64,000 bases of DNA, from assembly GCA_018398805.1 (NCBI GenBank), contig JAGFBZ010001902.1, forward strand, positions 1 through 64,000, given 5' to 3'. Both the position numbers and the translations under genes were made by a program. Below, piece after piece: positions 23,251 to 33,698 of the stretch. Below the pieces are notes generated by a model that was not told where the DNA came from, did no database searches, and saw only the letters and a list, made by a program, of their open reading frames with translations. The stretch comes from Hirundichthys speculiger (Eukaryota; Chordata; Actinopteri; Beloniformes; Exocoetidae). Positions within the stretch are counted from its first letter, which is position 1; each line of letters opens with the position of its first letter.

Positions 23251-23636
23251 GAGCTCCACCAATACCAGCAGGCACCTTCAACGAGAAAGACCTGCACAAA
23301 CGCCAATGGAGGCAAGTGCAGCATCTTTCCAACGTCTTCTGGCATCGTTGGAAGCGTGAGTATCTCCCGACGCTGCAAAGTCGCAAGAAGTGGCAGTCTG
23401 CCAGGCCTAATCTGTGTGAAGGAGACCTTGTCCTTCTTAAGGACAGTCAAGTCAAGAGGACTCACTGGCCCATGGGCAGAGTCATAAGAACCTTTCCGAG
23501 TGATGACTGTAAGGTTAGAAAAGTCGAAGTAAAGGTTGCATCTGGAGGTGTGTGCAAGACCTTCTTAAGACCAGTCACGGATATTGTACTCCTACTGCCA
23601 ACTGCTAAAAAGGCATCTACCGATGCTAATGAGTAG
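23211..23636 (+). pseudogene. BEL/Pao integrase C-terminal (DUF5641-like) end
   Basis: After a frame change near 23210 the reading continues as LTPATLLTQKIGAPP (about 23217-23261), LHKRQWRQVQHLSNVFWHRW (about 23292-23351), and GDLVLLKD and WPMGRV segments, ending at the stop at 23634-23636. This is the usual end of BEL/Pao pol. Only 38 bases separate it from the 3' LTR; they include the purine-rich tract aggcgggga (about 23665-23673), which probably served as the polypurine primer for plus-strand synthesis. Confidence 0.85.
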
Positions 23637-23674
23637 TTACAGTGTTGTGACATTTAATAATGTCAGGCGGGGAG

Positions 23675-24113
23675 TGTGCTGGCAGTTACACTTCCGAACC
23701 AGCAGTGGCGCTGTTGCACATTAAGTTCTGTGTTCAATGTTTACATTTTGGTAGAAAAAGACTGCAAGCTCATACTGAGTGTGACATGGCTGACATTCTT
23801 ATTGTTAATCAATCCTCATCCATCCTGGCTTGTTAATGCACAGAGAGCATTCCTTGTGAGTATGGTGTAACTTAAAGACCAGCAGAATGCTTTATAGTTT
23901 ATCATTTTGAAGTATTTATGTTAGATTAGATTTAGGTTATTTCATGAGTAGATTGAGTTATAATGTACAAATACTGTTTCTGTTTATAGTTTTCACTCTG
24001 TCAACAATGTGAAGGATACATCAAAATAAAAGAAGATACATCCCTGGCATCTTGTTGAGGAGTTTACCTGTCTGCAAAGCTGTGTTCCTATTACATGCAG
24101 TGGGGGCAGAACA
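23675..24113 (+). repeat. BEL/Pao 3' LTR
   Basis: 439 bp, starting tgtgctggcag and ending ggcagaaca; differs from the 5' LTR at a single base by eye. Confidence 0.95.
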
Positions 24114-24118
24114 ATGGG
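24114..24118. repeat. Target-site duplication, right copy (ATGGG)
   Basis: Identical to 17345-17349. Confidence 0.9.
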
Positions 24119-24350
24119 GAAACGTGAGTTGTTGGCCATAAGGGTGGCAGCATGGGCTGGAGGGCACAGAAAAACCATTCCTGGTATAGACCAAACACAA
24201 AAACCTGGAATACCTCAGCAAGACCAAGAATCTGAACCCCAGACATAAAGGTGGGCCTTGATCTTTAGTCCCTTTAATTTTTTAATCCTTTATTGACTGG
24301 ATTCTAAGGCCATTGAGCCCAATGGCCTTTCCCGCCTGATTAATCCGAAC
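24119..24350 (+). pseudogene. gypsy RNase H, second half
   Basis: The frame resumes right after the target duplication with RELLAI (about 24124-24141), and then a T-I-P-x-x-D-Q-T-Q-K-P segment (about 24172-24210) where the family has WTDHKN. In a shifted frame follow RWALIFSPFNF (about 24250-24282) and a S-K-A-I-E-P-N-G-L-S-R segment (about 24303-24335) that matches the end of gypsy RNase H. Stops at about 24246 and within 24290-24300 show decay. This is the missing half of the domain interrupted at 17349. Confidence 0.75.
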
Positions 24351-24384
24351 TGTCCTTCTGCGACCCCTCCTCCGCTCAGCTCAG

Positions 24385-24530
24385 TAATTGTGGTCCTGTC
24401 TACACTGTGCCGAAGTTGCTGGCGGTCCAGCAGCGGGCTTGAGGTCGTCAGTGTCTGATGGACTGAGAGGGGTACAGTCCTCATGACATCCTGGGATCCT
24501 GTCTTCATTTGGGACTTTCACCACACTTTG
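24385..24530 (+). pseudogene. gypsy integrase C-terminal chromodomain remnant
   Basis: The segment PVYTVPKLLAVQQRA (about 24392-24436) and the following EGYSP, then SWDPVFIWDFHH in another frame (about 24488-24523), match the chromodomain-like C-terminus of fish gypsy integrases. It lies only about 40 bases after the end of RNase H, so the integrase zinc finger and catalytic core, normally several hundred codons, are deleted. Confidence 0.6.
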
Positions 24531-24539
24531 TCCTGAGCC

Positions 24540-24740
24540 CATTCCTGAACCCAAACCTATTTCGACTCACCCAGTACTGCTGGATTTATAGTTTGGACTT
24601 TTACACGAGCCTTAACCCTGATTCTTTCCCTGACTCTTCTGGATTGTCTCTCATTGGTTGTTACGGATTCATAAACCTGTGCATTCTTATACTGGACAGT
24701 CATGCTTTGTGGGTCCACCTCCTGAGCCGATGGTACAAAT
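24540..24740 (+). repeat. gypsy 3' LTR remnant
   Basis: Starts shortly after the chromodomain and contains cctgactcttctggattgtc (24630-24649), shared with the 5' remnant at about 14889-14909, and a tttgtgggtccacctcctga segment (about 24705-24724) typical of the ends of fish gypsy LTRs. The outer boundary is uncertain. Confidence 0.5.
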
Positions 24741-25694
24741 GCAGAAATTACAACAGGAATGCGCAAATTGCACGTTCCCAATTCAGTTTGAGGATTGTGC
24801 AATCTCAGGTGCACCTATTCTTACCTGTAAAGCACGTTGGTCAAATTTGGTTGTGTATAAATGTTCTAGAAAATAATTTTGAGCTCAAGGTTCAGTTTGC
24901 CATTGCCTCAGCTCACATCTCTCCTCTGTATTTGAACAGGAAAAGCAAAAACCTGATATTTTAACGATAACTATATTAAATTACATTTAGGCCCACAGGA
25001 CAAGTCAGTGGACAACACTAGCTGCACATCGCTGTGGGAGAATCTTATTCTCAAATTCAATAACAAGGGTGCCTGGAGGAGACTGCGGAATTTCATAAAC
25101 TCTGGTTACCTTCCACCTCACTTTTGTTCTCACATGGCTTACTGTCATTCACCTAACCCCTCCACACGGTTCCATTTATGAAATTAGTTGAATTACAGCT
25201 TCAAACTATTGTGAGGAAGAACATAGTGCAGTGAGAAATGTTTGAACAGAAAAAGAGCACCAAGAAAACAGTTTTGACAAAAATACAAATGGTTCATCCA
25301 GTGTCTACTCTGCTTTTCTTTATGACCAGTGAGTACATTAGAAAAAAGCCTGGATTTTCAATTATTTTGTCCATTGAATAAAGCCAACGGCTTCTCACAG
25401 ATTAAAATTGCCCATGGAAGACCCTCAGTGATCACCAGTACTTGTGTTTTTTTTCTCACAGACTTGATTAAAGACACAAATACTCACTGATATGTCCTAT
25501 TTTGTCAAGTTTGGTTCATTTTTTAAGTGTGTTTTTATTGTTTCAGTTTTCCTTTTTCTTTTTTTTCTTTGCAGCACTGCCTAATTAGTTGTTTTGCCAT
25601 CATACCACACCATGAAACTGAGATACAAACACAGCATAAAACCAAGCAACATGACCACAGATGAGTTCAGTAGCACAAGGTTGTTCCAGCTCAG

Positions 25695-25698
<4 letters not shown>
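24741..25698. other. No gene seen
   Basis: Unique AT-rich sequence to the right of the gypsy element. Confidence 0.4.
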
Positions 25699-25733
<35 letters not shown>

Positions 25734-25748
25734 TATATATATATATAC

Positions 25749-25780
<32 letters not shown>

Positions 25781-25795
25781 TACATACATATATAG

Positions 25796-25849
<54 letters not shown>

Positions 25850-25857
25850 TGTATATA

Positions 25858-25905
<48 letters not shown>
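25699..25905. repeat. Long (TA)n tract with interruptions
   Basis: About 200 bases of TA repeats, broken by short variants such as atatacatacatatatag and two actgtatatactgtat units. It yields meaningless open frames of Ile-Tyr repeats on both strands. Confidence 0.95.
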
Positions 25906-25907
<2 letters not shown>

Positions 25908-27145
25908 ATGTAATGTCATATTCGTACATTTCGATGAAGACTGTAATATATGTTTTATATGGAAATAAATATGCCACTGTGAATAAATGGTTTTAGAAAA
26001 ATTTAGTAAATGTACATATGAAGGCCCTAAAAGAAAAAAAAAAAACAATTTAGTTGGTTGTGTTTTTTCCCGTAACAGTTCTGAAAATACAGTACTGCAA
26101 GCATGTCATCTTTGGTGGAGAGCGCTATATGCTACTCATGCTGCACCAAAAGGTAAAGTGCACAATGAGCACATTTACTTCAAATACTGTACTATCATTT
26201 TCAGAGTGGGGGATCATAATATTCAAATCCGTATTTAACCTTTCAAGGCAGGAGGAGGATTATGCAGCAAAGTCTCCATTCCGAGCGGTTTCCTCGCCCC
26301 CTACTCCCCTGCCATAATAATGATCATTATCATCATTGTGTGTGAAAAGAGGATTATCATATCGTTATATAAACCCAGGAAACACCCCTACTATTATGAA
26401 GTAATTTCGCTCTCATCAGTGGACCGGCACTGTGTATGACATTCAGCTGAGCTGTCACAGGTGACCATGGCAGTCTTCCATCATTCTCTGAGCTGGCAGA
26501 CTCTGCTGTGAAGGAGGATAGAGAGGCAGTGTCTCACCTGAACCGCGAAATGGAAAACACGAAGAGGCTGCAGGCTCAAACGCGGTGCCCAGAAGGAAGT
26601 TTCATTTTTTAAGAACATTTTTTTAATGACATTAAACAAAAATGAGCACTTGTATAGACTGAGTAATCTATTGCCTTGCCTGTGTTTAGCCATTACATTA
26701 CTGATGATTGCACCAACATGTCTTTTTCCTATCTGCAGTAAGAAAAGAAGTAGTAATAAAAAATAAAAATAAAAAAATCACAATACTGTGTTGTTATAAT
26801 AAGTTATACACTGAGTTACATGGCTATTGGTTACATTTCTCATTTTTGTATGTGCTAGCCTATAATAAAATGAGTTTTGAGAGTTAGCCGAGATAAACCG
26901 TCCCCTGTGGGCCTTTTTCACTAAAGTAGTTTCAGTGCTGCTTCAGGGCCATTTCCCAACTTAGAACAAGTTTGTCATTTTTCAACACCCAACAAAAAAT
27001 AAAAGCAGAACCAAGAAAACTGGAGCAACTGTGGCCCCAAAACTGCTAGGCTACATGTAAGGACCAGGGGATAGAGGTGGGACTATGTTGAGCTTGAAAA
27101 GAAGCTAATGAAAAGGAATTAACAAAGAATCACAGTGGGTTTTTT
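25906..27145. other. No gene seen
   Basis: Unique DNA. An A/T-rich stretch lies at 26750-26790. No supported gene. Confidence 0.4.
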
Positions 27146-27335
27146 GCTTGTTTGTTTTTGGCAACAGGTGGCCTTATTTGAAAGGGGAGAGAGATGGGAA
27201 CGAGGGCAGAGGGAAAATGAAATGACCTGCACCAAAGCACAGGCTGGGACTCATACCTGGACCGGCTGTGACGAGGACTTTCAACCTCCGTTCATGAGGC
27301 ACCCGCCCAACCAGTTAAGCTACTGGCCACCCTAT
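27146..27335 (-). mobile_element. tRNA-derived SINE (minus strand)
   Basis: Read on the minus strand from 27335, the head has an A-box-like tagcttaactggttgggcgg (about 27317-27298) and a B-box-like gtatgagtccc (about 27257-27247), with the cctcatgaacggaggttgaa segment between them that is typical of a widespread fish SINE. The body follows with a ctttggtgcaggtcat segment, a pyrimidine-rich stretch and a tcaaataaggcc ending. It has diverged from the consensus tRNA boxes. I do not name the family. Confidence 0.7.
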
Positions 27336-30300
27336 TGCTAAATGAGATACTCACCAGTGTGACTAAAAAAACTGACTGATGAATAAACCCACCCGTAGCC
27401 TCGCCTCTCATTATTTAAAAGAGAAGGATGAACACAACAGTGCTTTAACATGGAAGTGAACTGAAAGCAGCAGTGAAGGAAGAAAAATTTATTTTTTAAA
27501 ATCAACAGAAAGGGTGTACGATGTGCTTCAAAACATTATCCTGCTCAAAACGGCAAGTTAGAGGAAAATTTTTAATCTCCAGACTTTATGAGCTGTGCAG
27601 TAGCTTCTCAGTCTGTGAAACTGGTAGCTTACATAAATAATGTTCAGCATAGCAAATGCTCAAAATGGTCAAAACTACCTAAAGATACTTTGGACTCCCA
27701 TCCCTGTTGTCTCTTGCAACAACTGTGCATCACTTTATGGCAATATGTCACAAATCAACAACAATAAAAGTCACTCACAGAGCTTCTGTAGACATCATAA
27801 AAGAGGTGACTAAGAAACTGAAAAAAGTAATGAAGAAAGAGAAAACAAGTGACTGAGAAAGAGACCAAACAAGGAATAAATCTTTGAAAGAGTCTAAAAA
27901 GTGATTTAACCTTCAGAGCTAAAATTTGCAAAAGTTCCTTTGTCCTATTTCAAGTGTCCCAGGGACAGAAATTATCACTAAATATGAGCTGAGTTTGAAG
28001 TAAAATATAAAAGAAAATATTTAACAGTGGTGTATTTTCTGATGAAGATTCAAAAATCATTTATTAATGTAATAATAAACCAAAACTAGTGAAATGAAAA
28101 TCATTGAACAGTATACCTGATATATTTTAACAACTTGAAATAGAATAATTGAACTACCTTTCAAGCAGAATTTTCTGCTGTACTGCCAGCTAGTGAAGCT
28201 TTACATTAATAATTTAATGCACTTGGTTTACCTATTGAAGCGGTGTCTTTCCTTAAAGGGACACTAGCACCATATTGTGGATAAAGTCTGCATTACTGGA
28301 CACTGATTACAAAAACTATCCATAGCAGGTGACAAACAAATAAACACCTTATTTAAAGGGTGCTATTCTTTCGCTTCCGTCGTCTTATTATTTGCACTGT
28401 GCTGCGTGCTGTCATTTTTGATGCTCAGTAGCGAGGTCAGTTCTGTCACTCTCAGGAACCCCAATGTTTTTGCTTCTTCGTAGGTACAGTCTTAAACATA
28501 TGGACTCTTTTAATTAAATCATGCTTTGACTCAGTTCTCCTCAGTCTTATTGACAGCAAGGTCATTAAACTATTAAAAGGAGTCACAGGCAAAATTGTTG
28601 AGAGCAGATTGAGGCAGGAAAGGTTAATTAAATGGCCATTGCTTCTCTTTACCGCAAGCAAAGCAGCATTCTTCCATCCCAGACAGGCCGGTGTGAGAGA
28701 ATGTGGTTTCCTCCCCCATTCTGCACGAGATGTGTGCGCGTGCAGCGCTCTTTCTGTGCTGAGGAGGAAGAAATGGTTTATCTCTCAAAGATTTTCTTCT
28801 CCCCACAATGCCAATACAAAACTGTGACCTCTTCATGTGAACTGTGCAATACAGTAAAACTATGGAAACAAAAGCAGTGAGATATAACCCCTGTGAACAA
28901 ATCATTTCAAAGTACTCTAAAGGTAATGCTTAAACAGTCTGTGTGTGCATGTGTTTCTTATTTCTGTATCCTGAAAGGGTCAGGGCTCGCTGTCATAAAG
29001 CCCAGTGCAAATAATTAGATTTTAATTAGACATTGGGAAATGAACTGGATTTTCAGTTTTGCGTGTCCTTGCGCAATTTCAAATACATAAATGTGCCTCT
29101 CGATTTTAAGGGTATGCAGCATGCAAAGCAACTCACTGCTTCCAACATGCATGACATCCTCAGCTTTAGTATTTATAGGTTTTATCCACATATCATTGTG
29201 CAGTATATGATTCTTTCCATTGAATATACATTTAGTATTTATTGACTTAAAACAACCACTCTGGTTGTAAAAGATCATAATTACCTTTCAAACAGACAGT
29301 TTGTGAAAAAAAAGAAGATGTATTTGCATTCTTCTTCATACTACACCTTCACCTTCCTGGTACTGTTAAGATGTTGCGGTAGATTGCAGACGAGATTGAA
29401 TCTGTATTGTGGCTACAATCACTGCTCTCTGTTATAAATGCCTTTGCATCAGACAATACAGCGATTTAACTGTAGACAGCTCTGATGGATTTAACAACAG
29501 CTGGAAGTGATACTTTCCAGATCTCGAGAATTTTATCTTCTCAGTACCTGCTGCAGGAATTTTACATCAATGCCCCACTGTTTTGTCTGTGAGTCATCTT
29601 CAAAAGCTCACCACTCTTTGAGATAATCTTGTCACACGGTATATATACTATAAATACAGAAACTAGTAAGATCACAATAGCTGTGAGATACTTTAAAGAT
29701 CTGGAAAAAAATGCTCTTCCAGCAATCTCATCCCAGTTATCAACAGTTATAAAGGTTTAAGCAAATATAATGAATATGACTTATCTTCTCCAGGTGATGC
29801 TAAAAGTCTATTCATTTCTTAAACAGCACATGTAAATCCACAGTTAAGGCCATCAGTTAGCACATAACAGAAGGCAAGTGTAATTTGTGAGATTAAAACA
29901 GTATTTTTAGGCAAACAGTCCCCTTCCACTCTCCCCCATTATCCCAAATGTTTAATATATTAGAGCTAGTAGTTCGTTTTTGAGGAAGTTTGGTCATTTG
30001 GAACAGGAACACTTTGCTGCAGCAGTTGTATTTTTGGGAGACTTATCAACCACTGCACTGAACTAAAGCTGTAACATGATGAATTGTAATGTCATAAAGG
30101 GTTGGGTTTTTTCTCTTACACTTGCGTTGAAATATATTTCAATGCATCTGCAGCTTTCTGCCTCTTACCCTCCACACATCACTGTTAGCGGGTTCGTGAG
30201 TGAAAATGTGGACAATAAAAACTCAGACCTCAATGAGAGAAGCAGTTTCATGTCATATTTTGAGACATGCAGAGGAACAACAATGTGAAACCAAGTGAGA

Positions 30301-30338
30301 CACTCCTGTAAGCATTTAGTTAGCAAAGGAGACTTTCC
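27336..30338. other. No gene seen; homeobox-site-rich patch near 29010
   Basis: Unique AT-rich DNA. The stretch 28990-29150 contains closely spaced TAATTA/ATTAGA-type motifs (ataattagattttaattaga at about 29010-29029), which are common in developmental enhancers but also in any AT-rich DNA. The open frames at 28609-28905 on both strands are not supported. Confidence 0.35.
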
Positions 30339-30660
30339 ATTCAATTCAATTCAATTTATTTGTATAGCGTCTGCTACAATGCCAATTGTCTCTAGGTGTT
30401 TTATGGAGACCCAGAGCATGGCCCCCTGAGCAAATATCATTCACTAAAATTATAATATTACATCCTAATCAAGGATAATGGCAAGTAAAAAAAAAAAAAA
30501 AAAAACTCCCACAGTGGGAGAAAAAAGACTTTTAGCCAAACAGTGGCAAGGAAAAACTCGACTTTGAGGAAGAAACCTTGAGCAGGACCTGGCTCATATG
30601 GGGGGACCTTCCTGCCAAAGGCCAACGGGGTAAAGAAAGAAAAAGAGAGGAGAGACAGGA
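30339..30660 (+). repeat. Dispersed fish repeat (ATTCAATTCAATT-TTTGTATAGCG family)
   Basis: Begins with attcaattcaattcaattt and tttgtatagcg, then tctctaggtgttttatggag, an A-run at 30488-30505, and the sequence that often follows in fish genomes (gaaaaactcgactttgagga, then agaaaccttgagcaggacc and a ctggctcatatgg segment). Related fragments occur at 8333 (plus) and 61371 (minus). Its class is uncertain; it is often found at the 3' ends of fish LINE-like elements. Confidence 0.7.
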
Positions 30661-31845
30661 CAGAGAAAGGAGAGCACACAAATCACTGAATGAAATGACT
30701 ACATAAACAGATGCAGGTAGCAGCACTGAGGTGAGATGGTCAGAGGACTAGATCACTGGTCACCATGCCAGCCGGCACCCCAAACACATCTACACACACA
30801 GGTGGAGGTAAACGCTGGGATGACCAGAGGATGGAACTGCAAGTCAGCGTGAAACTCAGGAAACTCTGGTCTGCAAACTGCGGCAGTTTTTTCCATCCTC
30901 TCACAACTTCATTTTCTAGTGTAAACTGCTTAAAACTGTAAACATTGGCACATTAAACAAGCATTAGTAACAGCTGCAAAAAAAAAAAAGGAAACACTTC
31001 TTTGTCTCATTTTATGTTTCCTGTGACTGAGAGGAATATTTGTACCTGAACACACCACAGAGAGAACGTCCAACTGCCAGGTGCAACATACAATCACAGT
31101 TATACTGCAGCCACAATCTCTATGCCGGTGCAAGGCGACACAATTCCTCAAGGCAGAAGGCCTGGTAGTTTATGTAACTACCTTAATTTGCCTTAATTTG
31201 TTGATACTGCTTAATAAGCCTGAAAAGCATGTCACATTAACCTAGGAGCAGAATATAAAGAAGCGGGTGTAGATAATGGTTCCATGGATTTAACCTTCAT
31301 AAATCAAAACATGATACAAAAAGTTCAAGTGAGATCAAAGTATAGCATTCTTCCACTATTGATCAGCCAGTCAAGAAGATCTTTCTCACTGCTAGAACCA
31401 GTGTGATGCAGCTTTAGTCTTGGTTTCCTGTCTGTTTTGTTTAGTTTATTTTAGTCAGCTAACATCATGGTGGCCAATTAAAGACAACTTTATCTGCTCT
31501 TTTTTTTTAAAAGCCAACAATATTCTGATGTCTAAATGACATTTCTGTAGCATGCTTTGACCAGGACACCACAGATACAGTACTGCAGCTCCCTTTCCAA
31601 CATTTTTATACATCTCTGCTCATAGCAGCCAGTTTTATGGTGTGAAGTCAGCACTTGACTCAGCTGCAACCCTCTCCTCCTCCTTCAGCTTTACACAGTA
31701 TACTTCTAAAGAATAGTGGATGCTGCATTATGTGAGGAAGGATGGAGAAAGATGTAGAAGCTGGATACTCATCGGTCTATGATGTCACAGGACCCTTGCC
31801 TGAACAGTTCACTGAATGGTCTTTTTTTATTTAGACTGCCCAAGT
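30661..31845. other. No gene seen
   Basis: Unique sequence between the dispersed repeat and the minus-strand retroelement. I searched here by eye for a second copy of the LTR at 33699-34134, which a complete minus-strand element would need, and did not find one. Confidence 0.45.
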
Positions 31846-33698
31846 TTAAGAAACAAATTTAACCTGCAGCTCCAGCTGCAACGGCGGGGAGCAAGGCCAA
31901 GGCAGAGGCCGGGACGACTCGACCCCTTCTACCTCACCCGAGACCGCCTCAGGGACACGGGAAGGCACGTCGGCCGCCACAGAGGCAGGTAGAGGTGCGT
32001 CGATCGCCACAGAAGCGGGACCGGGTTGAGGTGCGTCGACCCCCACGGAAACGGGACCGGGCTGAGGTGCGTCAACCACCTCGGAAACAGGACTGGGCTG
32101 AGGTGCGTCGACCACCACCAGATCAGGCTGAGGTGCGTCGACCACCTCTGAAACGGGTTTGGGAGAGCGTGCGTCGACCACCTCTGAAACGGGTTCGGGA
32201 GAGCGTGCGTCGACCACCTCTGAAACGGGTTCGGGAGGGCGTGCGTCGACCACCTCTGAAACGGGTTCGGGAGGGCGTGCTTCGACCACCTCTGAAACGG
32301 GTTCGGGAGGGCGTGCGTCGACCACCTCTGAAACGGGTTCGGGAGGGCGTGCGTCGACCACCTCTGAAACGGTTCGGGAGGGGCGTGCGTCGACCACCTC
32401 TGAAACGGGTTCGGGAGGGCGTGCTTCGACCACCTCTGAAACGGGTTCAGGAGGGCGTGCGTCGACCACCTCTGAAACGGGTTCGGGAGGGCGTGCTTCG
32501 ACCACCTCTGAAACGGGTTCGGGAGGGCGTGCGTCGACCACCTCTGAAACGGGTTCGGGAGGGCGTGCGTCGACCACCTCTGAAACGGGTTCGGGAGGGC
32601 GTGCGTCGACCACCTCTGAAACGGGTTCGGGAGGGCGTGCGTCGACCACCTCTGAAACGGGTTCGGGAGGGCGTGCGTCGCCCACCTCTGAAACGGGTTC
32701 GGGAAGGCGTGCGTCGACCACCTCTGAAACGGGTTCGGGAGAGCGTGCGTCGACCACCTCGGAAGCAAGACTGGGCTGAGGTGCGTCGACCACCTCAGAA
32801 ACAGGTTCGGGAAAGCGTGCGTCGACCAACTTGGAAACGGGACCAGGCTGAGGTGCGTCGACCACCTCGGAAACGAGACCGGGCTGAGGTGCGTCGACCA
32901 CCTCGAGAACGGGATCGGGCTGAGGAGCATCGAGGTCAACCTCCTCGGAAACGAGACCGGGCTGAGGTGCGCCGACCATCTCGAGAACGGGATCGGGCTG
33001 AGTAGCGTCGAGGTCGACCCCCTCAGAAACGGGATCGGGTTGAGGAACATCAACCGCCTTGGAACCGGGGTTAAGGACCACCAGCTCCTCCCTCATCATC
33101 TTAAGGTTCCCGTATATAGTCCATAACTCGAGCAACTGAAGGAGCTGGGGCCGGAGGGTCAAATGCCTCAGGTGGAGGTCATAAACAAAGGTCCACCGAC
33201 TCACGTCAGTCGACCCCTTCAGGGACGAGTCGGTGGTAGATGTCTTTAAAAAGTCCGGACCTCCTCCTGAAGGGGTACAGGACCCTCCCCGGTCACAATG
33301 AAGACAGGGTCGGGAGACGAAGGTGGGAGGTCCTCCCGGATGACAGCCGAGACGGGGACCAGAGGTGGAACGTACTGCCGGACCGCCTCGGCAACAGGAG
33401 CCCCTCGAGAATCGGCTGCCCGTGGGGTATCCCAGGACCACAAGTGCCTGCCTCGCCTCTTTCTCGATGTCCTCCCAACCGCCTCAGAGGCGAGTTCTGC
33501 CAGGAGGCTGGCTGGACCAAGCCCTGAGCTAAGGTCCACCCACTGGAGGCTTCTAGGTCCCCCCAATGCCAGCCGGGAGCCCCAGAACAGGAAAGTTCCT
33601 CCTCAGCATTGGGGGCGTTTTTGGCCGCCTCCCTGCTTAAAAAAGCCAGCAGGGAGATCGGCCGGTCTCCTGCTGGGTCCATAATGGCTGGTCCATTC
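31846..33698 (-). pseudogene. gag-like reading frame of an LTR element, with 12-residue repeat
   Basis: On the minus strand, directly inside the LTR at 33699, a frame begins MDPAGDRPISLLAFLSREA (33682), a start typical of fish gypsy-type gag. Reading passes through at least two frame changes (roughly 33560-33440 and near 33245) into a 531-codon open frame ending at 31846. That frame has a normal-looking segment (WTFVYDLHLRHLTLRPQLLQ, then LLELWTIYGNLKMMREEL), then 25 or so repeats of a PEPVSEVVDARP-type unit, and a short tail. No pol domains and no 3' LTR follow, so this is a truncated or non-autonomous copy. Assignment to gag rests on position and start, not on a domain that I can prove. Confidence 0.55.
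32020..33050. repeat. 36-bp minisatellite (12-codon unit)
   Basis: The unit (gtgcgtcgaccacctctgaa, then acgggttcgggagggc) is exactly 36 bp. About 17 nearly identical copies lie at 32169-32780, flanked by more diverged copies on both sides. Because 36 is a multiple of three and the unit has no stop in several frames, long open frames appear on both strands; only the minus-strand frame continuous with the gag-like segment is likely to mean anything. Unit variants fall into a few types (gtgcg/gtgct; gagagc/gagggc), as expected from unequal exchange. Confidence 0.95.

Larger units (their letters stand above)
17350..24113 (+). mobile_element. Full-length BEL/Pao LTR retrotransposon, inserted in the gypsy copy
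   Basis: The element is 6764 bp with two 439-bp LTRs that begin TG and end CA. It encodes gag (with a coiled coil, a DUF1759-like region and a CCHC knuckle), a DDQSN-type aspartic protease, RT with a YVDD box, RNase H, an integrase with its D, D, E residues, and a C-terminal DUF5641-like region. The order protease-RT-RNase H-integrase and the YVDD and DDQSN motifs place it in BEL/Pao rather than Ty3/gypsy or Ty1/copia. I see no envelope gene. Both ends and both target duplications are present, so the structure is complete, but the coding frame is broken at six or more points. Confidence 0.95.

Noticed and set aside
25594..26048. Open frames of Ile-Tyr repeats on both strands, and similarly at 51119-51494
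   Set aside because: Translations of (TA)n microsatellites.
27240..27335. Functional tRNA gene on the minus strand
   Set aside because: The boxes deviate from consensus, the distance between them is too long for a tRNA without an intron, and a SINE body follows.
31995..33005. Plus-strand 336-codon and 206-codon open frames over the minisatellite
   Set aside because: They arise because the 36-bp unit has no stop in several frames. Only the minus-strand frame is continuous with gag-like sequence.
33293..33682. Host gene with a 5' exon starting MDPAGD
   Set aside because: It lies 17 bases inside an LTR in the same orientation, as a retroelement gag start would.
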